In this document: positions 46,054 through 58,000 of the stretch, piece by piece | How positions within the stretch are numbered: the first letter of the stretch is position 1 | Layout: each line of letters opens with the position of its first letter | From: Thermomonas brevis | Lineage (GTDB): Bacteria; Pseudomonadota; Gammaproteobacteria; Xanthomonadales; Xanthomonadaceae | Direction: 5' to 3' | DNA length: 64,000 nt | NCBI RefSeq assembly: GCF_014395425.1 | Contig: NZ_CP060711.1 | Location: forward strand, 806,001-870,000 | Notes under the pieces: model-generated | Told to the model about the DNA's origin: nothing | What the model saw: only the letters and a program-made list of their open reading frames with translations | The model's database searches: none | Translations under genes and position numbers: made by a program

Positions 46054-46139
46054 CGTCATCCCCGCGAACGCGGGGATCCAGCGTCTTTGATGTTTATCCG
46101 TGTGAAAGACACTGGACTCCCGCGTTCGCGGGAATGACG
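46054..46139. repeat. Paired REP/BIME-type element between leuS and lptE
   Basis: Left arm CGTCATCCCCGCGAACGCGG and a right arm ending CGCGTTCGCGGGAATGACG are inverted copies of the same module as at 39846-39929, around a 30-base spacer. Each arm has its own CCCGC-GAA-GCGGG hairpin. It may also act as a transcript stabiliser or terminator between leuS and lptE. Confidence 0.75.
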
Positions 46140-46147
46140 AATCGAAA

Positions 46148-49386
<3,239 letters not shown>

Positions 49387-49445
49387 GCGGAACGAACCCG
49401 GCATCGCCCGGCTCCCCTGAGTGTCTTACCGAAAGCGGCCCTGCG

Positions 49446-50009
49446 TCAGGACGACGCCGGCGACCATCGCATCGCCCGATATCCGCCTTCGCCGCCTTCC
49501 ACCACGAAGCCCAGCCGCTCGTAGAGCCGACGCGCTCCGGGATTGGCCTCCAGCACATGCAGCCGCATGCCGCGCGCCAGCGTGGCCGCCTCCCGCTGGC
49601 TCTGGCCGATCAGCGCGCTGCCCAGCCCGCCGCCGCGCAGCGTCGGGAACAGGCTGATGTCGATGAGCAAGTGGTCCGGCGTCGCGCGCCGCAGGTAATA
49701 GCGGCCGACCGGGCCGCGCCCTTCCTGCTCCAACGCCAGGAAATCGGCATCGCCGTAGTGGGCGAGGTAATGGCGATGCTGCAGGTCGAACTGCTGGTCG
49801 AGGAACGCGCGCTTGGCGGCCTCAGGCCACGGCACCGGCGCCATTTCCTCGGCGCGGGTGGTGGCGTACAGGTCGCGCAGCCAGGGCAGATCGCCCTCGT
49901 GCAACGAACGCAGCGAGAAGCCCCGCATCGCCAGCGCTTCGGGAATCCGCATGCGGTCGGGCCGTTCCCGGGGGAACGGCGCCGGCCGGGCGGAATGCTC
50001 CGCCGTCAT
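49446..50009 (-). CDS. GNAT-family N-acetyltransferase
   Basis: 187 residues. The N-terminal 25 residues are variable; the start could be MRIPEAL, 19 codons later. The acetyl-CoA loop is LRGGGLGSALIGQSQREAA and the C-terminal strand NPGARRLYERLGFVVEGG. LSLRSLHEGDLPWLRDLYA-type entry and SLFPTLRGGGLG fit the family. The acceptor is unknown. It follows the third tail-collar gene after 1 bp and is likely cotranscribed with it. Confidence 0.85.
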   Translation of the reverse strand: MTAEHSARPAPFPRERPDRMRIPEALAMRGFSLRSLHEGDLPWLRDLYATTRAEEMAPVPWPEAAKRAFLDQQFDLQHRHYLAHYGDADFLALEQEGRGPVGRYYLRRATPDHLLIDISLFPTLRGGGLGSALIGQSQREAATLARGMRLHVLEANPGARRLYERLGFVVEGGEGGYRAMRWSPASS

Positions 50010-50010
50010 G

Positions 50011-50538
50011 TCACGGGAAGGACGGGAACACGCCCTGCAACGCGATGCAGAAATTCACCCCGAGGTAGGGCTGCTGGTTCTGGTGGGGCTGGCCGCCGCC
50101 TTGGCTGGGGCTGATCATATTGGGGGCGAAGGTGGTGTTGGGCGCGCTGGAAGAGAAGGGCCTGTTCGCGGCGATGCCGGGCTGCGACAGGCCGCCGTTC
50201 GTGGCGGGCGAGCCCGAATTCGACGGTACGAACGCGTTGATGCCGTGATTGTGCTGCGGGATCTGCTGCGTGGTCAGCGTCACCGTGTTCACGCCGAAGG
50301 TTTCGCCGATGGTGCGCGGCGTGAGGCCCGGCCCCTGGCCCTGTTCGCAGCCGGCACGGCCGGCGAAGTTGGGCAACTGGAACGTGGTCTGGCCGTTGCC
50401 GCCGTACTGCGTGCCGAGCAGCGAGAACAGCGCGGTGTTCTGCTGGATCGGCATGGTGGCGCCGTTGCAGAACGCCCAGCCGCGCGGATTGAAGTTGAAG
50501 CCGAACAACTGGATTTCGCCGATGAAGGGTTCGGTCAT
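50011..50538 (-). CDS. Tail-collar domain protein, MdpB-like (paralogue 3)
   Basis: 175 residues starting MTEPFIGEIQLFGFNF. Landmarks shared by the three paralogues here: PRGWAFCNGATMPI, SLLGTQYGGNGQTTFQLPN, GETFGVNTVTL, QIPQHNHGINAF and the ending VNFCIALQGVFPSFP. This is the phage Tail_Collar / microcystin-dependent-protein family. In bacteria outside phages it has no clear role. No signal peptide. 71 bp after paralogue 2. Confidence 0.85.
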   Translation of the reverse strand: MTEPFIGEIQLFGFNFNPRGWAFCNGATMPIQQNTALFSLLGTQYGGNGQTTFQLPNFAGRAGCEQGQGPGLTPRTIGETFGVNTVTLTTQQIPQHNHGINAFVPSNSGSPATNGGLSQPGIAANRPFSSSAPNTTFAPNMISPSQGGGQPHQNQQPYLGVNFCIALQGVFPSFP

Positions 50539-50609
50539 GATGTGTGTCCTCCGATGAAGGATGCCGCGCCGGCATGGCGCGATGGAATGCGTTTCGTGCG
50601 TGCGGCAGC

Positions 50610-51146
50610 TCAGCCTTGCGACGGAAAGATGCCCGCCCATGCGATGCAGTACTGCACCGTCAGCGTGGGCATGCAGTTCTCGTGCGGCTGGCTGCCGCCG
50701 GCGAGGCCCGTCGATTGCGCCGACATCGGCACCGCCGTCGCCCCCGTGATGTCGGACGCATAGAAATTGTCGCCGCTGACCGCGCCCGGCAGCAGGGCGA
50801 TGCCTGGCGTCAGAGCGGTCGCCGCTCCGGTCGTCGCCACCGCCGTGTGCGTGTGCGCCGGCATCTGCTGGCTGAGGAGGGTGACCGACTCGGTGCCCGA
50901 CTTCTGGCCGATGACGTAGTTGCTCAGTCCCGGCCCGGTGCCTTGGTGGATGGGCAGGCGGCCGCGCAGGTCAGGCACTCCGAAAGTGGACTGGCCGTCG
51001 CCGCCATAGGTGGTGCCAAGCAGCGTATACAGAACCTCGTATTCGGCGATCGGCAGCAGGGTGCCGTCGCAGGCCTGCCAGCCGTTGGGGGCGCCACGGG
51101 AGCCGAAACCGAACATGCGGATCTCGCCGACATAGGGTGTACTCAT
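50610..51146 (-). CDS. Tail-collar domain protein, MdpB-like (paralogue 2)
   Basis: 178 residues starting MSTPYVGEIRMFGFG. Shared landmarks: PNGWQACDGTLLPI, TLLGTTYGGDGQSTFGVPDL, RGRLPIHQGTGPGL, QQMPAHTHTAVAT and the ending VQYCIAWAGIFPSQG. The H-x-H after the collar may bind metal as in phage receptor proteins. 78 bp after paralogue 1. Confidence 0.85.
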   Translation of the reverse strand: MSTPYVGEIRMFGFGSRGAPNGWQACDGTLLPIAEYEVLYTLLGTTYGGDGQSTFGVPDLRGRLPIHQGTGPGLSNYVIGQKSGTESVTLLSQQMPAHTHTAVATTGAATALTPGIALLPGAVSGDNFYASDITGATAVPMSAQSTGLAGGSQPHENCMPTLTVQYCIAWAGIFPSQG

Positions 51147-51224
51147 GGGAGGTACTCCGGAAGATTGTTGTGTGGATATCCGCCAGGTTCGAGAACGCGG
51201 GCATCCAGCGTGAGTCGGTGCGCC

Positions 51225-51773
51225 TCAGTTGCGCGACGGGAAAATGCCCTGCAGTGCGATGCAGAAATTGATCGTGGTGTAGGGCTGGAGATTCGGATGC
51301 GGCTGGCTGCCGCCTGCCGGAGCGACGGTCTGGGGGTTCAGGGGAACCGGGGAACCCGTGCTGGCGGAATACAGATTCGGCGGAGGCGCTCCGGCATTGG
51401 TGCTGGTGGCGAAAACGCGCCCGCCCGCGCTGCGATTGTCTCCGCCGGCCGTCGATGCGTTCATCGAATGGGTATGCGGCGGGAGATTGGTCGACAGGAG
51501 GGTGACGTTCTCGACGCCGTCGGTCTGTCCGATCTGCACCGAAGGCGGCTGCCAGCCGGGATCGACCGAGGAGGCGTAGCCCACGGGCGTGCGGCTGCGC
51601 AGATCCGGCAGCGCGAAGTTGGTGACGCCGTTGCCCCCGTACTGCGTCCCCAGCAGCGAGAACAAGGCCTGGTTCTGCGCGATCGGCAGCAGTTGCCCAT
51701 TGCATAACGCCCAGTATTTCGGCGCGAAGTTGAAACCGGCCATCATGATCTGGCCGATGAAGAATTCGCTCAT
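51225..51773 (-). CDS. Tail-collar domain protein, MdpB-like (paralogue 1)
   Basis: 182 residues starting MSEFFIGQIMMAGFNF. Shared landmarks: PKYWALCNGQLLPI, FSLLGTQYGGNGVTNFALPDL, RSRTPVGYASS, NLPPHTHSMNAS and the ending INFCIALQGIFPSRN. First gene of the leftward set of three, diverging from the giant autotransporter gene across about 294 bp. The start at MSEFF (51773) aligns with its paralogues; the longer upstream frame does not. Confidence 0.85.
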   Translation of the reverse strand: MSEFFIGQIMMAGFNFAPKYWALCNGQLLPIAQNQALFSLLGTQYGGNGVTNFALPDLRSRTPVGYASSVDPGWQPPSVQIGQTDGVENVTLLSTNLPPHTHSMNASTAGGDNRSAGGRVFATSTNAGAPPPNLYSASTGSPVPLNPQTVAPAGGSQPHPNLQPYTTINFCIALQGIFPSRN

Positions 51774-52067
51774 CGTGATCCTTCCCCTCGATTGTGTGGA
51801 CGCCCTGCACGATTGCACGACGCCTTTTTCACTCTGAACGCGTATCGGCAGCCCCACAATCCCGACGGCGGCGTATGGTTTTCCCGATTTCGTCCCTGAG
51901 CTTCCTCTGACAACGCGATCCTGTTCCAATACCAGCCAGCCGCGCCGGCACGCCATTCCATTTGGCCGATCCCGGACCCGGCCTGCGTTGGGGTGACAAG
52001 TACAGCAAGCGTCAATGGTCGATGCGACCGCTCCGCGTCACGCGGATGGATTCCCGGGGAAAAACAC
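51774..52067. promoter_or_regulatory. Divergent intergenic region, tail-collar operon / giant autotransporter
   Basis: 294 bp without a gene. It must carry the promoters of both divergent units. I see no strong sigma-70 pair, FNR box or long palindrome; GGGGAAAAA just before 52068 can serve as the ribosome site of the giant gene. Confidence 0.5.
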
Positions 52068-55000
52068 ATGCATATGCTTTCGAGGCTTCTGATGCGTCGC
52101 CGCGGCGGTCGCCGGTTCCTGTCTGGTTGCCATCTGCTGCTGTGCAGCCTGGCGTTGCTCTGGCCCGCGCTGGCAAGCGCGCAGCATACGTCCGCGGAAT
52201 GCCCGGCCCAGACCGCCACCGTCAGCGCTGGCGGCACGGTGACCATCAACGTCTCCGATTGCGAATTCTCCAGCGGCTTCGGCGGAGACGGCGCCATCGA
52301 CGGCGGCAGCTACGGCCCCGCCGATTTCGAGGACTACGGTACCGCTACGCTTCGGCATACCGGCGGCCAGTGGTTCCTCGACTACAGCAACACCAGCGGG
52401 AGCGTCGGCTCGACCGATGTCTTCGAATTCGCCGATGGCTCGCTTACCGGCGCCGGCGACGTCCGGGTGAGCATCACCATCACCCCGGCCGCCTCGGCCA
52501 TCACCGTTTCCCCCGGCTCGCTGCCGACCCTGACGGCTGGTACCCCCTTCTCGCAGACGCTGACCTCCAGCGGGGGCGTGGCGCCCTACACCTACTCCCT
52601 AGCGGGCGGCGTCCTGCCGCCCGGATTGACCCTGACCGCCGGCGGCGTCCTGAGCGGCACGCCGACCCAGCGCGGCGCTTACAGCTTCAGCGTGCGTTCG
52701 ACCGATTCGACATCGCCCACCGCGCAATTCGTCGACAAGGGCTATACCGGCACCGTCCAGAACCCCAGCCTGAGCCTTGCCGCCAACGCCGGCACCGCCA
52801 TCCAGGGCGCGGCGTTCACGCAGACCCTGACCACCAACGGCGGCGTGGCGCCCTATACCTACCTGCTTGAGACCGGCAGTTTCCCGGCCGGCATCAGCAT
52901 CTCCGGCACCGGCATCATCAGCGGCACCACGTCGGCGGCACCCGGCAACTACCCCGTCACCCTCCGCGTCACCGATGCCAGCACCGGCCCGGGCAGCTAT
53001 TTCGAGGTCGAGAACTTCACCCTCACGGTCAGTCCGCCGCCCAGCGTCTCGATCGCGGTGGCACCGGCCAGCGTGTCGGAAGACGGCGCGACCAACCTGG
53101 TCTACACCGTCACCCGCAGCCTCAACCTGAGTTCGCCGACGGTGGTAAACATCACCACGAGCGGCACCGCGACGGCGGGCACCGACTACACCGGCGGCGT
53201 GCCGACCGTCACCATCCCGGCCGGCGCCACCACTGCCACCATCGTCATCGATCCGGTCGCCGACGGCACCGTCGAATCCAACGAAACCGTCATCCTGACC
53301 GTCGCCGCCGGCACCGGCTACACCGTCGGCGCGCCGAGCAGCGCCACCGGCACCATCCTCAACGACGACGTGCCGACCGCATCCATCGCGGTCGCGCCGG
53401 CCTCGGTCGCCGAAGACGGCGCCACCAACCTGGTCTATACCGTCACCCTGAACCAGGCCGCATTCAGCGCGACCTCGATCAACTTCACGGTCAGCGGGTC
53501 GGCCACGTCCGGCACCGACTATGCGGCGGCGACCTCGCCGCTGACCATTCCCGCCGGCAGCACCACCGGCACCATCACGATCGACCCGACCGCCGATGCC
53601 ACCATCGAGGCGGACGAGACGGTCACCATCACCCTGAACGCAGGCGCCGGCTACATCGTGGGCGTGCCGAACAGCGCCACCGGCACCATCCTCAACGACG
53701 ACCTGCCCAACCTGTCGATCAACGACGTCAGCGCCAGCGAAGGCGACGCCGGCACCACCAACTTCACCTTCACGGTGAGCCTGAGCGCGCCGGCCGGTCC
53801 GGGCGGCGCGAGCTTCGACATCGCCACCGCCAACGGCACCGCCACGGCGGGCGTCGACTATGCCGCGCAAAGCCTGACCAGCCAGACCATTCCGGCCGGC
53901 AGCAGCACCTACACGTTCACCGCGACCGTCAATGGCGACACGCTGAACGAGCCGAGCGAGACGTTCTTCGTCAACGTGACCAACGTCACCGGCGCGACCG
54001 TGGTCGACGGCCAGGGCATCGGCACCATCGTCAACGACGATCCGCAGCCGAGCCTGTCGATCAACGATGCGAGCGTGGTCGAAGGCAATAGCGGCACCGT
54101 CAACGCCACCTTCACGGTGACGCTCAGCGCGGCCAGCGGCCAGACCGTGACGGTCAACTACGCGACCGCCGACGGCACCGCCACCTCCGGCAGCGACTAC
54201 ACCGCCGCCAGCGGCACCCTGACGTTCACCCCCGGCCAGACCACGCGGACGATCACCGTCGCCGTGCTGGGCGAAACCGTGCCGGAAGCGAACGAGACGT
54301 TCTTCCTGAACCTCAGCGGCGCGACCAACGCCACCATCGCCGACAACCAAGGCGTCGGCACCATCACCAACGACGACGTACCGGTGACGGTCAGCCCCGG
54401 AGGCGGAGCCCTGCCGGGCGGCACCGTGGCGACGGCCTACAGCCAGACCTTCACTGCCAGCGGCGGCGTCACGCCCTATTCCTTCGCGGTGACCGCCGGC
54501 ACGTTGCCGACGGGTCTGACCCTGTCGATAGGCGGCACGCTTTCCGGCACCCCGACGGCGGGCGGCACCTTCAACTTCACCGTGACCGCGACCGACGCCA
54601 GCCCGTTCCCGGGCCCCTTCAGCGGCAACCAGGCGTACAGCATCACCATCGACGCGCCGACGATTTCCCTGCCGGCCGCCACCTTGGCAGGCGGCACGCT
54701 GGGTGCGGCCTATTCGGACGGCATCGCGCCGGCGTCGGGCGGCACCGCGCCGTACGCCTACGCGGTCACCGCGGGCGCGCTGCCGGGCGGGCTTTCCCTG
54801 AATGGTTCGACCGGCGCCATCACCGGCACGCCGTCGGCGCTGGGCACGTTCAACTTCAGCGTCACCGCGACCGACAGCAGCACCGGCACCGGGCCCTACA
54901 CCGCCACGCAGGCCTACGCCATCACCGTCATCGACGTGCCGCCGGTGGCGAACCCGGTCAGCGCGACGGTCGCCTATGACAGCAGCGCCAATCCGGTCAC

Positions 55001-58000
55001 GCTGAACATCACCGGCGGCGCCCCGACTTCGGTCGCGATCGGCACCGCACCAGCGCACGGCACCGCGATCGCCAGCGGCACCACGGTCACCTACACGCCG
55101 ACCGCCGGCTATGCCGGCCCGGACAGCTTCACCTACACGGCAACCAACACCGGCGGCACGTCGGCGCCGGCAACGGTGACCGTCACGGTGAACGACGCGA
55201 CGATCACCATCACGGCTTCCGGCGGCTTCGCCGCCACCACGGCCGTGCCGTATTCGCAGACGTTCACCTTCAACGGCGGCGCACAGCCCTGGAGCGGCTA
55301 CCAGGTCACCAACCTGCCCGCGGGCCTGGCGATCACCGGCACCACCGCGAATACCGTGACCGTCTCCGGCACCCCGACCCAGGCCGGCACGTTCAACCTC
55401 AACGTGTCCGCCACCGACAGCAGCACCGGCAACGGCCCGTACACGGTCGGCGAGTCCTTCGTGCTGACCGTCGCCGCCCCGACCCTGGCGATCTCCCCCG
55501 CCAGCGCCACCTTCAATCCGCCGTACGGCGCGCCGTATTCGCAGGCCTTCACGGCCAGCGGCGGCACCGGCCCGTACACCTACGCGGCCAGCGGCTCGCT
55601 GCCGCCGGGCGTCACCCTTAGCGGCGATACGCTGTCCGGCACGCCGACCGCACCCGGCAACTACAGCTTCTCGATCACCGCCACCGACACCGGTTCGACC
55701 GGCACGGGTTCGCCGTTCACCGTCACCGGCAACTACACGATCAACGTCGCGACGCCGCTCATCGTGGTGGACCCCACCTCCCTACCGAATCCGTCGACAG
55801 GTACCGCCTACAGCCAGACCATCAGCGCCAGCGGCGGCGTCGCGCCGTACAGCTTCGCGGTGACTGCCGGCGCGCTGCCGGCCGGGCTGACCCTCGCCAC
55901 CGACGGCACGCTGTCCGGCACCAGCAACACGGTGGGCACGTTCAACTTCACCGTGACCGCCACCGACCACAATGGCCAGACCGGCAGCCGCGCCTACACG
56001 CTGACCCTCGCCGCGCCGACGCTCACGCTGACGCCGACCTCCGGCACGCTGACCGCGTCCTACGGCGCGCCGTATTCGCAGGCGTTCACCGCAGCGGGCG
56101 GCTCGGGCAGCTTCAGCTACGTTCTGACCGGCACCCTGCCGGCCGGGTTGAGCTTCAGCGGCAATACCGTCTCCGGCACCCCGACCGCGCCCGGCAGCTA
56201 TCCGGTCACCGTCACCGCCACCGATACCGTGCTGACCGGCACCGGCGCGCCGTTCTCGATCGCGCAGAACTACACGATCGATGTGCCCGCACCGACCGTC
56301 GTGGTCGCTCCGGCCACGCTGCCCGATCCGACCCCGGCCGTGGCCTACAGTCAGACCATCAGCGCCAGCGGCGGCGTCGCGCCCTACACCTTCGCGGTGA
56401 CCGCCGGCGCGCTGCCGGCCGGGCTGACCCTTGCCGCCGATGGCACCCTCTCCGGCACCAGCAACGCGGTGGGCACGTTCAACTTCACCGTGACCGCTAC
56501 CGACGACCACGGCCAGACCGGCAGCCGTGCCTACGCGCTGACCCTCGCCGCGCCGACGCTGACGCTGACGCCCGCCGCCGGCACACTGACCGCGTCCTAC
56601 GGCGCGCCGTACTCGCAGGCGTTCACCGCCTCGGGCGGCTCGGGCAACTTCAGCTACGTGCTGACCGGCGCCCTGCCGGCCGGGTTGAGCTTCAGCGGCA
56701 ATACCGTCTCCGGCACCCCGACCGCGCCCGGCAGCTACCCGGTCACGGTCACCGCCACCGACACCACGCTCACCGGCACCGGTGCGCCGTTCTCGATCGC
56801 GCAGAACTACACGATCAACGTACCGGCGCCGACCGTCGTGGTCGCTCCCACCACGCTGCCCGATCCGACCGCGTCCGTGGCCTACAGCGAGACGATCAGT
56901 GCCAGCGGCGGCGTCGCGCCCTACACCTTCGCGGTGACTGCCGGCGCGCTGCCGAGCGGCATCACGTTGGCATCCAACGGCACGCTGTCCGGCACCAGCA
57001 ACACGGTGGGCACGTTCAACTTCACCGTGACCGCCACCGACGACCACGGCCAGACCGGCAGCCATGCCTACACGCTGACCCTCGCCGCGCCGACGCTGAC
57101 GCTGACGCCCGCCGCCGGCACACTGACCGCGTCCTACGGTGCGCCGTACTCGCAGGCATTCACCGCGGCAGGCGGCTCGGGCAACTTCAGCTACGTGCTG
57201 ACCGGCCCCCTGCCGGCCGGGTTGAGCTTCAGCGGCAACACTGTCTCCGGCACGCCGACCGCACCCGGCAGCTATCCGGTCACGATCACCGCCACCGATA
57301 CCGTGCTGACCGGCACCGGCGCGCCGTTCTCGATCACGCAGAACTACACGATCGACGTGCCCGCACCGACCATCACCGTCGATCCGGCCACGCTGCCGGG
57401 CACCACGGCGGGCCTGGCCTACACCCAGGCGATCAGCGCCAGCGGCGGCGTCGCGCCCTACGCCTTCGCGGTGACCGCCGGCGCGCTGCCGGACGGCCTG
57501 ACCATCGCCGCCGACGGCACGCTCTCCGGCACCACCACCACGTCGGGCACGTTCAACTTCACCGTGACCGCCACCGACCACAACGGCCAGACCGGCAGCC
57601 GCGCCTACGCCGTCGTGGTGGCGGTGCCGACGCTCGTGGTCACTCCAGCCACGCTGCCGTCCGGCATCGCCGGCAGCGCCTACAGCCAGACGCTGACGAT
57701 CAGCGGCGGCATCGCGCCGTACACGGTCGTCGCCAGCGGCGCGCTGCCGACCGGAATCGCGTTCGATTCCGCCACGCTGACCTACAGCGGCACGCCGACG
57801 CAGTCGGGCACGTTCAACGTCAGCGTGACCGTTACCGACAGCACCGGCGGCACCGCGGCGACCGCGACCAACAGCTATACGCTGACCATCGCCGCGCCGA
57901 CGCTCACGCTGACGCCCGCGACGGTGCCGGCCGGCACCGCCGGCGTGGCCTATGCGCAGACGTTCGTCGCCAGCGGCGGCATCGCGCCGTACGCCTACAC

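Noticed and set aside
49446..51773. A prophage, on the basis of tail-collar proteins
   Set aside because: No capsid, terminase, integrase, lysis or tail-tube gene is nearby and all flanking genes are chromosomal; tail-collar genes also occur as free-standing bacterial paralogues.
52599..55058. An 819-codon minus-strand frame opposite the Calx-beta region
   Set aside because: Shadow of the repeat-rich autotransporter gene with no recognisable motif.
55824..57434. CRISPR-like regular repeats
   Set aside because: The unit is 537 bp, in frame and codes for Ig-like domains; there are no short repeats with unique spacers.
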